A DNA stretch of 64,000 nt from Chamaecrista fasciculata. Taxonomy: Eukaryota > Streptophyta > Magnoliopsida > Fabales > Fabaceae. A model generated the notes under the pieces. That model did no database searches. It was not told where the DNA came from and saw nothing but the letters and a program-made list of their open reading frames with translations. The stretch is from the NCBI GenBank assembly GCA_003254925.1, contig QANZ01016792.1:24082-88081 (forward strand), given 5' to 3'. This document shows positions 35,323-48,227 of this stretch, one piece after another (positions within the stretch are counted from its first letter, which is position 1; the number at the start of each line of letters is the position of its first letter). The position numbers were made by a program, and so were the translations under genes.

Positions 35323-37349
35323 CTAGTATTAACCCCGTGGAATTCCACGGGTGATTTTTAAGTTTATTTAATTTTAACTATTACATATAAATGATAACAA
35401 ATTATTAAATTAAATTAAAGAAAAGATCTTTAGATCATAATTTAATTTTTTTACTACATGACATATGGACATTTAATGTTTTTTATATATATATCTTAGA
35501 TTTATAAATTTATTTTGCTTATAAAAAAAAATATTACAATAGAAATGAATAAGTACTACATATTATTTTTTATTAAAAAATAAGATATGTAAATCTTTTT
35601 AGAACTTTGCTTATTCTAAATTAAAGTAAATTTGTTTTAGAATTAATGTTATATTCATCTTTAATTTTTGTAACATAAAAAGCATATGCAAAAGATAATT
35701 TCTAGTGCGATTCTTGATTTTAATAATTAAAGACTATTATCTATAAATTATAACAAATTATAAATTCAGACAGTAAAAAAAATATCTATTTTTTGTACTT
35801 AACTTTTTTATACTCAATTTCAGTTAGACATTTAATGCCTGTTTATACTTAACTGTTAAACTTATAAATTAATTTTGCTTATAATAAAAAAAATTAAAAA
35901 ATAAATAAATAATGACTTTGTATAATTTTTTTTATTAAATTTATGAGATTTGTATATTTCTTGTCAAATATGCTTATTAAAAAGTAAAAGACTTTGTCAT
36001 AGAATGCCTGTTAGATTCAATATTGTTATCTTTTTTAACATAAAAAGATATGCAAAAAAGTTAAAGACATTTATTTTAGTGTGCACAACATATTAGGGAT
36101 CAGAAATGAATAAAATATTTTTCTGAAGAGAATTGAAATCATTAGAATAACCTTTAAGGACCAAAATGTAAATAAAAGAAATTTATAGACCACAAGTTAT
36201 ATAACAAAATGGGAAGTTAAAATGTAATAAAAAACATTGAGACTAAAACTGTAATAAAGAAATAAATTTCACTACTATGTACCAGAATGTAACAAATTCC
36301 CAAACATGAAATAAATATGTGGGACCAAAACGTAACAACGAAACTAATTTGAAGAAACTAATTGAGACCAAAACGTAAATAACACCAAACTTTTTTACAT
36401 CTGAAATGAAATCTAACACGAATCTAGCTCGCCTTATCTTCATCCAACAGCTTTTTCTTCTTCTTCGTCTAATAGGCTGCCATTTTTGCGAACATAAAGC
36501 GAGCTATTCCACACTGACGCGAGCTGCATTTCATCCTACAGATTCTCCTTCTTCTTCTTCGTCTATATCAGTAACGCGCTAGCTATGGAAAAGGTTCGTC
36601 TCCATTTTGTGTAAGCATTACTGTAAGTGTCAAAATGCTGTTTGAAAATGAATGTATAAAGAAATTAGTTCATAGAAATCAGAACTTATAGAAATGCTTA
36701 TAGAAATGGGTAGATGAAATCAGAACTTATAGAAATGCAATGTTTTACTGAAGATTCGAAGAAGGAAACTTTAGCTAAGCGTTATTTCATTTATGGTACT
36801 ATTTCAATTTGTCTATGCGTTCAAAAATCAGTGTGAGAAGCAAATGAGCTACTTAATTAACTATAATTATGCTGCAAATAATCAATTTTGTGTAGTTTAT
36901 GAGAATAACATTGATGAAGTTGCTCTGTTTCAGCTACATATTGTACCATTAGTCATATTTCTGAGACTAAGTGGAGAGCATGGGAAGTTTGAACAGAACA
37001 AAACATAGCAAAACAATGATTGAAATGGCGGAAAAGAGGTAAGCAACTGTATATGGGTGATTGAAATTGCCTTCTGTATGTTATTCTGTACTTGATTAAT
37101 TAGAAATTGCTATATAAGTAATTTGTGTTTATGAGAAAAATAGGGACCAAAAGTATAAAACTTTTATTCTTAAATGTTCAAGTTTTATCTTTGGGCTCCC
37201 ATAGATTGGTTTTGAATGACATGCTTAACAATTAAAACACAAAAGTGAATTGACATAGTAAAAATAAGCTGATCAGTGTACAAATATGAAATTGTTAAAT
37301 CAAAGATTGCCCAAAACTTCACAAAACAAAAATATCGTACCTTTGAAAG

Positions 37350-40300
37350 TCAATTAAGATTTCTAAAAACCTCCTTGAAGACAACATTTGTAGTCTTGCT
37401 GAATATGTTACCATCCTTGTCGCATATTATTATCTTAAGACCCTTTCTTCTTTTAACTCTAGATATAGCAACATATAACTGACCATGTGTAAAAACTGGT
37501 CTAGAAAGGTATAGGCCCACTGTGGAGAGAGATTGGCCTTGGCTTTTATTTATGGTCATTGCAAAAGATAGACAAATAGGAAATTGCCTACGTTGAAATT
37601 TGAAAGGCAATGTAGAATTCGAAGGAGTCATGACTGTACGGGGAATTAATACCTTCTCTCCAATTTTATCACCAGTTATGATCTTGGCTTCAACCACATG
37701 TTTCCCTAACTTGGTTATGATTAGTCTGCTACCATTACATAGACCCATAGATCTGTCCAAATTCCTCAATAACATGATAGGAGACCCGACTTTTAGCCTT
37801 AAAACATGATTAGGAACACCTGAGCATCTCAAAGAATTCAGAATCTCAGGTGTGTAAATATCTTCTACAGATTGTGCATTCATGTCTGATCTACATATGC
37901 TATCAGAACTTAAGTAGCTGACCTCATCTCCCGGTAGCATAGACAACATGAAATCATTGATAGCATCAACATCATCTAATGTTGGGCACAAAATAGCTCT
38001 ATCCTGTAAATAGGTAATGGAGTTGATATTACCTACAAAATTTGGATATGTGCTATCAACTATTGCAGAAATAGGATTCACAGCTTCTGTTATTAGAAGA
38101 TCTTCAGGTATTTCTATCTCTTGATAGCCATCATTATCACCACCAACTGTACCATTACCAACAGCAAGGATCCAATCAGAGAATTCTCTGATTTCATTTA
38201 TCTCTTCTGGAGATGATTCGACTTGAAGCCTCATATTCTTTGTCAGTGATAAAACCTTACAATGAGACCATAAGTAGGAAGAGTTTAATGAAGCATTAAC
38301 AATATCTTGTCTTGAACCCTTAGGAATAACAGGCAAAATCTGCCTAAAGTCACCACCAAAGACAACTACTTTACCTCCAAATGGCAAATCATTACTCAAA
38401 GGATTTGAAAATCTCAGCAAATCACGCATTGTGCGATCCAATGCTTCAAAACAGTATTTGTTTGCCATTGGCGCCTCATCCCATATTATGAGCTTTGTTT
38501 CAGAAAGCAATGCTGCTAAATCAGATCTTTGCTTGATATTACAAATAGATGATTCATTGATATCAATAGGAATGCAAAACCTTGAATGAGCAGTTCTTCC
38601 TCCAGGAAGAAGTAAAGATGCAATGCCACTGGAAGCAACATTTAGAACTATATTTCCTTTAGATCTTAACCCAGCGGACAAAGTATTCCATACAAATGTC
38701 TTTCCTGAGCCTCCAAACCCATATAGAAAGAATAAACCACCAAGATTAGCATCAACTGATTTCATAATGGTATCATATATCATTCTTTGTTCATCAGTAA
38801 GTTTCATCATTAAACTTTGATGATCCAAAGACAAAGAAATCTGATCATAACACTGTTCATCAATAATCAATCTGTTAGATCTTTGAAGAGAAACAGATTC
38901 ATCAGGAATAGGCATTGGAGGATAGTCTTTAAGACTTTTTCCAGAAGGAAGCAGCATTTTGTTTATCTCAATCAATGCATAGTTCTGTATTTCACTATCA
39001 CTTAATTGAAGATCTGAAAGGAAATATAAATAGTTTCAATATTTAGGAAAATGAATATTTAGGAAATTTCAATAGGAAATACATGTTAGAAAAGAATTTG
39101 AAAAGAAATATAGACAACACTTTAAATTACCTTGATGTTTGAGAATTGCCCGTTGTCTAAATAGTATATCGTCAGATAGATATTGCCATGTTTTCAGCCA
39201 AATGGAATGAGGGTTGCTCAAGCTGCATGAGAACAATAATGTGACAAATAGTCGTCTCAAGTACATAGCTGATGCCCAATTACTTGCCTCTATGATCCCA
39301 TCAATATACTCTTTGTCATCATCCAACAACCCTAGTTGATAACATGCTTCTCTGAATGTTGCATATGTAGTGCCATCAACAGTTCTGATATCTTCATAAC
39401 ATGTTGGACCCTTACAAATGTTAAGCAAGATCCTCAAATAGTATAGTTCACCAGAACCTGGAGGAACATAGAACAACCTACCAATGCAATTACCACGCTT
39501 CCTTCGAGTCCATTTCTGTTCATCTCTATTGTAAGTGAAATGAGTAGGAAACTCAGAATATGTAAGTTCCTTAGCCTCTGGATACATCACGTTAGCCTTA
39601 AACCAAGATGAGAACATTGATTCTCGATGGGTGTTTCTATGTAAAACAGAGTCAATAGATTCATCATCACGAAAAACAATAGACTGCTCTCCAGGAAGAT
39701 GAAATGAAAGTCGTTCCACTGCTGGGGTTCTATAGTTTATATCAAACGAAAAAAGCCTCCAAGCAGCTTCACATGCAGAAACATAACGGCAATCATAATA
39801 CATCTGGATTTCATCTACTACCTCTTTGCCGTCTTTGCTGCTATTGGAAAAGAACTCAGCAGTAACTCTATCATCCCCTTTGTTAACATATTTGAACAAA
39901 TATTTGATAGACTTGTGCTGATTACAATATTCAACGTTGATATGAGCCTTGTATTTTGACAACAACCTTGCATTGTAGGGAACCACAAATCTGTTGTCAA
40001 GAGGTACCCCATTCTTTTCCACTGATACACCATTGTCTCTTCTTCTGTATTGAGGAAACCCTTCTTCGTCAATCACTGTTTTGTCAACATATTTCTTAGG
40101 AAAATGTTTCGTACAAATTCCATCTCTCATACAGGGAGCGGAATTGAACCCAATACCGCATGGTCCATGAAGCATATAGTTTTGAACATCATCATGAAGT
40201 GTGGGATAGGTAGTCTTGTCCGGAATTTCTGCTGAAATTATGGAATCTATGTCTTCTGGGGTGTTATATGTATCTTCAGGATTCAAGAACACCACAATGT

Positions 40301-43300
40301 GAGCATGGGGTAACCCACGCTTTTGAAATTCCACTGTGTAAATCACTGAAAAGATTCAATTGTGAGAAAAAAAAGAAGAAACGTCATCTATTCATAACAT
40401 ACATTGAGTCCAGTGTAAAAACTAAAAAACAGAAAACATTAACATAAAAAAATGAAATATATATTCAATTCACTTACATGCTACAACTCTGCCAAAGTAC
40501 TTATCTTTCATTAAATCATCAATTAATCTGTCAAGTTTTATCTTGAAAACTCGACATAAGATGTCTGGACGATCTGATGGTTTCAATCCTCTTTCACTTG
40601 TAAATTTGACAATCTCTGGCCATTTTGGATTGCAAGTGAAAGTAATGAAAAGATTGGGGTAACCTTTCTTCTGACATATTGTCATAGCATCTTGGAAATT
40701 TTGAATCTTGTATCTAACTCCTCCAGTAAAAGATGAAGGAAGAATTATACGTTTCCCTTGAGAAGCAGGGCTAATATCACCTCTAACAACAGCGTCAGCA
40801 AGTCCCTTGTAAATGTCAATCCTCAACTTGTCCTGATTAAACCGATACCAAGCTAACCTCTGTGACTCTATCATGGTGAAAGCATCTACAATAAACTGCT
40901 GTAGCAAGTTACGTGCCATTAGAATTGTGTGTGCTTCATTAAGCCTTTCCTGTAAACGGAAACAGAAAAATTCTCTCATGGTCAGATTTTGCCTTTTTCT
41001 ACTTGTTCTCAATGACAAATCACTTAATTGTATGTTCTCTCTGAAGCCATCCTCTCCATAGGGAAAAAGCAAAGGGTATTGAAGTGCAAGATACAAAGGG
41101 TGCAATTCGTTAATCTGTTGGAACATTCCACAGTGCAATTCCACAATAATATCTCTATTTTTTTCGAGATTATCAATGTCTCCCACAATGAGAACAGCAA
41201 TCTCTGATGCAGTTGGTAAATTGTAAGTTCGTCCGTCGGTCTTCCGTTCTTTAACTAAACGTAGCTTCAATTTATCAGTTGGAGAAGTGTTGACCCTGTC
41301 TTTAACAGATCTGAAAACGTGCACAAGAGGATTGCAAGAGTCAAGCATATTTGTTATGTCACTAACAATATCACGATCAATTTCACCATGTTCACCCCGT
41401 TCACTGCAAAATGAACAAAGTTGTAACTATAAATTTATATTTATAATACCCATTACTGAACAAAAATTTTGACAACAATTATTACCCATGAGTAGCAATT
41501 CGGTTTGATATTTCATTTGCAGTATCATATATGTAAAGCTGAGCAAACTTTGGCTTAGAATCAGCATTAGGCAACAAACTACCCATATAATGAACATTCT
41601 GACCATGTAACTGGTAAACATATGGACCGTTCCCCAATGACTTGGGATTCTGGACTTTGCCACCCATAGAAGTGAAAGAGAACATCATGTTGTAAGCCCT
41701 TATGTTTCGAAGGAAGTTGGGGCTAAAAGGTGATTGATTGAACAATAGATCTTTCAATAGTTGTGGAGGTTCTTTCAGTAGAGGAAGCTGAACCTTTCCT
41801 TGCATACAACATAATGAGAACATCGGATGAAGAGCTCTAATGTCCTTTTTCAACCTCTCATGGGAGAACATTAAGGCACCACAGGCAGCACATCTTTCGC
41901 TTGGTATTCCAACATCAAAATATTCTGAAAATAAAACAACAAAGTGGAGATAGAAAAACTAACAATAGCTAATATTTTTATAAAATCCACTAAAAAATAT
42001 ATTACCTTCAATAATATAAGAATAGTTGAGTTCAGATCCTGAGAATAACCAAAAAATGTCAATCAACAGGTGTCATTTTTTTTACAAAATCAGAAGGTAT
42101 ATGAGAAAAAACTTCACCATTGTTCATTGAACTGTCCACAAGGGTTGATGATAAATTCAATAAGCTGGTATTTGTATATGCAGGTTGCCTTATATTTGTT
42201 ATGGCAGTTAAAGTTGTATGCTCTTCATTCATTGCTGAAAAAGTAGCTATTTTTTAAAAATCAGAGAACACAAATGCAACTAATGTAGATAAATGTAGTT
42301 CAGAGAACATTACAACTGGTTGTAGCTGAGACATGAATGTCATTGCAGTGATTGGTCTGAGTACTTTTCTGTATTCTATGCCTCTTAGAAGGTCTGGATT
42401 GTGTTTCTATAGTGGAGTCATGACTTATTTCTTTATTTCGTTGATCTGTTTCAAACATATAAAAATATAACTATTGTAGGATTTGTAAAAAACAAAGAAA
42501 TACTATAGTATTGAAAAATAATACCTGTGATTGCTGAAAATTTGATTTTCCTAGAAAGAGGTCTATTCTTTGCTGATAATTTACATAAGACATTTGTATT
42601 GGAAGCAGAAGGTTGTCTATTGAAGTTTGATAATGTAGATGAGTAAGGAGTTGGAGAGCATTCACTCTCAATTCCTATAGCCAAGAAATTGTTTTTAAGT
42701 TATTATAAGTAGTTAAAACATGTCATTGAAATATAATGGACAAATATATAGATATCAATTTACCTGAATTACTAATTGGAATATTTGGCAATGCAGGATA
42801 ACCAATGTTAGTGATATCATTCAATACATTTGATGCAGAAGAGGATGAATGTAGTAGCTGCCTTTTCTCATTCAAGATTTGCTTCCTTTGAAACCGCCTT
42901 TCTTTCCCATAATTGGACTTGTCAAGAGGTACATTTTCATTGACTGAGTGAATGTATAAAAAATATAGAATTAGTACAAATATTGATTTGTAATTAAATG
43001 ATTCATTAAGTGAATAACTAATAACATTCTAACCTTCAGTAGACAGAACTTGAGAATCTTCATTAGAATGATTTTGTGCAAAGCCAATTTTCGCTATAGC
43101 TTAACATATGGAAAATATCAACAATTTATGATCACATCATGTCAAATGACAATAGTTAAACATGAGTGTTTTACCATGAAATACAGATATAAAACTAATG
43201 TAAAGGAAGTTCTATTACCACGCCTCAATCTCTTTGAAACACATGGTTGTTTGTTAGGTGGAGTATTTTCATCTATCAGAAAATAATACAAAGAAATTAG

Positions 43301-43420
43301 ATGAAAGGGCACTGAAATAACAGGTACATAAACTTCAGAACTTAAGAGATAGTGAACCCAAAATGTTTATAGATTAGTACAAATGATATAAACTATGAAT
43401 GATACATTACCATAATCCAT
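37350..43420 (-). CDS. Helitron Rep-helicase (RepHel) transposase
   Basis: Enzyme that nicks, unwinds and rejoins Helitron DNA in rolling-circle transposition. Minus-strand exons, 5' to 3': 43420-43411, 43272-43219, 43093-43034, 42943-42764, 42674-42525, 42445-42314, 42234-42118, 42038-42006, 41924-41486, 41403-40478, 40345-39131, 39013-37350. All splice sites are GT-AG, phases agree, and no stop occurs in 1,659 residues. The start ATG at 43418-43420 is inferred from phase. The Helitron-like N domain covers about residues 246-700 (FSLCCMQGKVQLP, NIRAYNMMFSFTSMGGKV, LFITFTCNPKWPE). HUH nuclease motif GLPHAHIV is at about 711-718; the paired tyrosines lie in KYLFKYVNKG (about 849 and 853). The PIF1 helicase has Walker A GFGGSGKTF (about 1204), IIWDEAPM, GGDFRQILPVI and TINKSQGQSL. 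All key residues are present. Confidence 0.92.
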
Positions 43421-44935
43421 CAGGGTAGATTTATGAAGCTCTGTATTTATGTTTTGTAGTCTTTAAGAGTAACCGAGATGAAGAGTAAGGATCTTATAAT
43501 CTGTATTGTGTATGGTTTTGCAGATTTGATAAATGAATATGAACTGTTACAGTGTTCTTGATAAATGATAAAAGTGGAATTAGGAGAAGGACAATGGTTA
43601 CAATGAAAAGGAACATTGATACGTCAATCAATATAATTTAGCTTTTCAATGCATTGAAAACTATCTAATTAACTAACCAATACCATTAATAAAAGAAAAC
43701 CCTAGTGCTTAGTAAATATTAAAGCTAATTTTGCTTTAAAGCAGCTTTAAATGCTTGTACATGGGAATTACGCTCAATTCAATTGTGGATAGGTTACATG
43801 AATTTTCATCAGTGTCAGTACATGAACTTTTCAAATAATAAAGAGTAATGGGGTTTTTGGAAATGGTAGATAATATTTACTATCTCATTTCTTTTGAACA
43901 TTCAAAACTGAACTTATTACTATAATGTTTTATGCCTTATAAGTCCATCCAATAGTATTGTATAGTCAAGTTCTAACGTATTACTAATTTGATTTTGCAT
44001 GTACAATAGCTGAAAAAAGGTGCAAGAAAGGAATTTCGATGGATTTGCACAAACCATGTGTAGTGAACCATTCATTATCAAGTAAGTCAAAATTTAAGCT
44101 CTGGTCAACTACAATTGCAATAACTGGGATGAATATAGAGTTTGTTGTGGATTTATTTCAAAATGATGTAGAATATTAATTGTCTCATCTTTTTGGAGAA
44201 ATTACAACTATAATTATTGATCTATTGTTTTATGGGTTGAAAGTCCATAGAAATCTTTGATTAGTAAGGTCTAACAGTTTCTTAAATATAATTTTCATGT
44301 AGAATGGATGAAAATGGTGCAAGAGTTCAATTTGGATTATTTATTATGAAGGATGTGTAGTGCCCCATCCATTATCAAGTAAGTAAAACACTCAGAGCAA
44401 ATATTTCAATTGTGCTATTGATATTTCTTGGTATCCTAGTTTTATGTAAGGAGATTAGTGGAATCTGAACATTTATCTGTTGATTGAGTTATAGGTTATG
44501 CTTGAAGAGGAAATATTTTAAGATTCATGAACAAATAAATATACAAAAGCATTAAAATGCTGGTAGTTGAAATCTTTAATAAAAACTATAAATCATACAC
44601 ATTTGGTGATAGGTAACTTGTTTAAAATATTGTAAAATTCATGCCGGCAAATCCGTGGCGGCAAACTTTGTCGACGACCTCGGGAGGAAAAGCCGTGGAG
44701 GCAAATCCGTGTATATAACTCCTTCACATATGGTGAAAGTTATCTTGTTTAAGATATTGTAAAAACAGAATTCTATAAAAATTGTGCAAATAGTTATAAA
44801 ACTGATATAAAACATTAATAAAAGTTGTTAACTTGTGAAATTCAACCATTGTTTGAACACATAAATGGTAAAAAATTACAAAACAAACAAAACAAACTTA
44901 ATAGTTTTTCTTCTAATTTAAAAATAACAACAAAT
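43421..44935. repeat. Helitron non-coding spacer with direct repeats and GC island
   Basis: Between the Rep-helicase and RPA genes. Two imperfect direct repeats about 297 bp apart share GTGTAG...CATTATCAAGTAAGT (44058 and 44355) and similar upstream words. A 71-bp GC-rich island (44641-44711) holds GGCAAATCCGTG twice and is itself flanked by two copies of a 41-bp sequence (about 44597-44637 and 44725-44765). This spacer probably contains the Rep-helicase promoter. Confidence 0.6.
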
Positions 44936-46102
44936 TCATGGATCTGCCTCAACTTTGACCATCTTCAGTTTAGTAGAAGAAGAAACCGATGGAATTTCAC
45001 TACAGTCAGGAGATACTTCGGTTTCAAATTCATCACTCAGCCTTTTTGCAGGAGTAAGCAAACCTTCAGATAAGTCTTCAAGACTACGGGACATTGAATC
45101 CTACAAAAAGATATTTAAAAATGTTAACAGTTAAATATTTAATAAATTCAAGATATGCATCAAAAAGCATCCAACTTAGTACAAAAAAATGTATTAAAAA
45201 ATGATATTGAAGAAAAAGTAAGAAAAATCTAACACCTTGTCATTGTCTGAGAAAACAGCAGATGGTCTACTACAAGGAGACACCTGGATAAAAGATATAA
45301 TAGTAGATCAGTAACACAATAATAAAGTAGTAACTTAGATCAACTAAACAATTATACCTCATTCAGTCCTCTATTTTTATTGTACTGGTCAATCATATTT
45401 TGATTGTCAGACAGCCTCATTACAGTGTACTTCGGGTCTGCTTTAGAGAATCTTTCATCATTAATCTTTAATTTGAAAAGGAAAACTTTTCCCAAAAATT
45501 CATCAAGTTTGTCTGGAAATGCAGAAACATCACCTACATCCTGACACAGTAAACGTAAAAATAAATAATAGTTACAAATTCTAAAAGGCCAAATTAAAAT
45601 TTGCTCTTGAAGGCTATTCACTAAACATATTTAGAAATTTACAGAAACTAATCCTTGAAGCAAGTCAGAAGCAGCACATCCTAAAACTTGAGTAACCTCC
45701 CGATCAAACAGTATAAAAACAGCACAGCCAGATTCATCAACAACTTTGACTTCTAATTTGAACCGTGGAACAACAGATTTTACAAGATCAGAACACTTTT
45801 CACAATAGAAACCTTCTCCATCAGGAACAACCTTCTTTTTACATTTCTTACAGGAATTGTAGAACCATCCTTTGTTAGTCTCAATGCTAAGAATAGTGCC
45901 AAGTACAACACATGAATTTATCTGCAAAAAAACAGTCTTAAATAAATGTCGAATTCAAGTGAATTGATATATTAAATAATTAGCTTAACTAACTCACATC
46001 AGTGGATGAAGTTTGTAGTTCATCAATATTTTTGGCAACAGTAAGGGTCAAAAGATCCTCTTCTACATATATCATAATAAATGAATCCACCGATTGGTAC
46101 AT
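44936..46102 (-). CDS. RPA70-like single-strand DNA-binding protein of the Helitron
   Basis: Plant Helitrons often carry a gene related to the large subunit of replication protein A. Minus-strand exons 46102-45998, 45921-45643, 45540-45358, 45283-45236 and 45100-44936 join in phase 0 to 259 residues. The second exon encodes the zinc-ribbon OB fold of RPA70 DBD-C: GWFYNSCKKCKKKV then FYCEKC (four Cys), followed by PRFKLEVKVVDESGCAVFILFD. The end carries TPAKRLSDEFE and a basic tail. Normal Helitron RPA proteins have one or two further OB folds upstream; these are missing here, and the first exon begins inside a local duplication. The protein is probably N-terminally truncated, or uses exons I cannot see. 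It lies 5' of the Rep-helicase in the same orientation. Confidence 0.8.
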
Positions 46103-46188
46103 ACTACTATTAGATGTCTCACATATATCATAATATCAACATTAGTACTATTATAAGAAATGAATCCACCGATTGGTACATACTACTA
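46079..46188. repeat. 31-bp direct duplication at the RPA 5' end
   Basis: An exact 31-bp block (core GAATCCACCGATTGGTAC) occurs at 46079-46109 and 46158-46188. ACATATATCATAATA is also doubled (about 46064 and 46121). The block encodes SSMYQSVDSF on the minus strand, so part of the RPA coding sequence has been duplicated. Confidence 0.85.
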
Positions 46189-46903
46189 ATAAAGTAATTT
46201 AAGAAAAAAAAAGTTTTTAAAATTTACTGAGATTCAGAGTGCCAATGCCAAACCTCAATGCAAGATCAATGAGAAGGTGATCTTGAAAAAACGATGAGAA
46301 TGTAATCATAATAATATTTTTCTAATAATGCATTATTAGAAAAAGTCATCTAATTTAATCTTTATTTTTTCTTGATTGTCATAACACTTAGTTCACCAAT
46401 CATATTTATGTTAAAAAAAAAGTCATTTATGTTACCCCCAGGATTTATCTCAATTTGGAAATTTGACAACTATTTTTAGTATTAAAATCTTACTTATAAT
46501 TGTTAATTTTTGGGCCTAAATATATATTTTTGGGAGAGTTCGATGAGATCATAAATTGGCCCATTGAAAATTTCGATAAAAGAAATAAAATGATACCACA
46601 ACGACATCTATGAGAGGCCCCATGCAACGACTCAAAGAGAACATGTAGGTGATATTCTATTTATATATCATTTATATACCATATTAGGTAGATGAGCACT
46701 TTGAGTTCCCTCGCTTATAAATTGGAGTCTTCCTTCACTATTTTAATTGCTCATTCATTATATTATTTCAAGGAATCTCTTAGTTGGGAGAACCCTCTAT
46801 AGTCTTTTTTTTTTCTTCTTCTCTTTTTTTGATTTCTTCTTCTAATTGATGCTTGGTGGAGCTGAGATCTTAGTAAAGCGTTCAGTACATAAAGCCAATT
46901 GCA
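46189..46903. other. AT-rich DNA with a long perfect palindrome
   Basis: No gene. A perfect 28-bp palindrome lies at 46317-46344 (centre AATGCATT). The Helitron 5' end may lie in this stretch: one A|TC candidate on the minus strand is at 46692. Confidence 0.4.
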
Positions 46904-47140
46904 TGGTATAGTGTAAGAGTATAAGTCAGTTAGTTGATACTAGTGAGAGTTAGTTAGTAGTTATTCAGAGTGCAGAGTCTGTTATTCTGTTATGCAGAGT
47001 TTGTTAAATCTGTTAACTACTAATCTTCTGTACTTCACTAAGCTATGATTCTATAAATAGCTTAGTGCTCTATTCATTCTATATCATCAATAATACAGAA
47101 TTCATTCCTATTATTTTTCTTCACTTCTATTTTTTGTTCA
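46904..47140 (+). mobile_element. Probable copia-type LTR fragment
   Basis: The stretch has the layout of short plant copia LTRs: TGTAAGAGTATAAGTCAG, GTTAGTTAGTAG repeats, then a TATA box CTATAAATAGC (47052) and TATATCATCAATAATACAG. I cannot fix TG...CA ends or a 5-bp duplication, so it may be a partial or solo LTR. Confidence 0.45.
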
Positions 47141-47738
47141 TATAGTAGAGTTTCTAAGAAGGCGTCAAAGTTAGTAACTTCAGCTATTTTCATTTATTAT
47201 GATTTGGCTTTCGAGTCGAAACTTTGAGCTTTGTCTTTTTTTATTAGTATTAAAGTCAGGTTATATTGATGCTTTGTTCTTTAAGTTTTTGTTGAGGCAA
47301 AACGTTTGGATATATTTGTTATCTCTTTCTCTAAAAAGTTTATTGTGGGGGGTTTATATTAAAAAGACTAACATTTTGGCCGAGGTTCAAACCATTGGTG
47401 GATTGTATCAATGTCCTATGCTAGCTTGCTAAAGGTGATGGTATAGGAAGGGAAAGCAATCAATGGATATAGTGGCTCCCACAAAGAAACATTAGATAAA
47501 GTGATTTGAAAATGGACCTAACATCTCCATCATCTCAAGACCTAACATCCTTATTATCTTAATGGAAGACCCTTCATTACCTTCCATTATTTTCCTTTTG
47601 TTTTGCACCACAAAAACCTCCACTGTCTAATAGTTATTAAGGCCATTTTAGCTCTCTCTTCTAATATTAATTGTCATGACCCCCCTAAATACAACCACGT
47701 GACCGGCACGACTATCCCATGCCGTAAGTCTACCCACA
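47141..47738. other. Intergenic DNA
   Basis: No gene or clear element recognised. A short GC-balanced stretch near 47680-47735 leads to the hAT MITE insertion site. Confidence 0.35.
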
Positions 47739-47746
47739 ATCATACC

Positions 47747-48219
47747 TAGTGTTGTCAGAACCGGACCGGACCGGACAATTCGACCGCCAACCGAATACGA
47801 GAGCGAGTGGGTTCAACCAAAATAATCAAACTGGCATTTGGATCGGATTGAACCGGAAATAACCGGTGAACCGGGTCCAACCGACAAACCGCCCAAAAAA
47901 TCGGTGGTTCACCCAATTTTTTTTTATTTTTTTAAATAAAAAAATTGATTAACAATTATAAGAAGGCAAACTAGAGACCCTCATTCATCTTTTATCCTTT
48001 TTTTCATTTGTTCTTTTAATATTTAGAATAAAATAAATTACTAATTATATTAAAAATAATTATTTGTATCATTATAGAGGATTTATATTTAATATATTAA
48101 AAATAATTATTTATTACATCATCCGGTCCGACCGATGGTTCAACCGATTCGACCAACCAATCAGACCATGAACCGAACACTAGTCCGAGTCTTTGTCCAG
48201 TTCGGTTTTGACAACATTG
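47747..48219. mobile_element. hAT MITE with AACCGG-rich ends
   Basis: Termini TAGTGTTGTCAGAACCGG (left) and CGGTTTTGACAACATTG (right) are inverse copies. A perfect 8-bp target duplication ATCATACC flanks it (47739-47746, 48220-48227). The subterminal zones are full of ACCGG/CCGGT words; the core is AT-rich. 473 bp, non-coding. Confidence 0.9.
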
Positions 48220-48227
48220 ATCATACC

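Larger units (their letters stand above)
35323..46188 (-). mobile_element. Autonomous-type Helitron
   Basis: Rolling-circle transposon on the minus strand. Its 3' end is at 35323: read on the minus strand the element ends in an 18-bp palindrome CCCGTGGAATTCCACGGG (35334-35351), a few bases, then CTAG, with host T following and host A on the + strand at 35322, the classic Helitron terminus. Inside are a 12-exon Rep-helicase gene (37350-43420) and an RPA-like gene (44936-46102). The 5' end (TC after host A) is not certain: coding-derived sequence reaches 46188 and one A|TC candidate is at 46692. About 10.9 kb or more. The 2 kb between the helicase stop and the 3' end is non-coding, with a pyrimidine-rich GC-richer patch at 36420-36600 that could be captured host leader DNA. 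Confidence 0.9.

Noticed and set aside
46692-46692. Candidate Helitron 5' terminus (A|TC on the minus strand)
   Set aside because: The two-base signal is too common by chance and the 500 bp between it and the RPA gene show no Helitron-specific sequence; kept only as a possibility.
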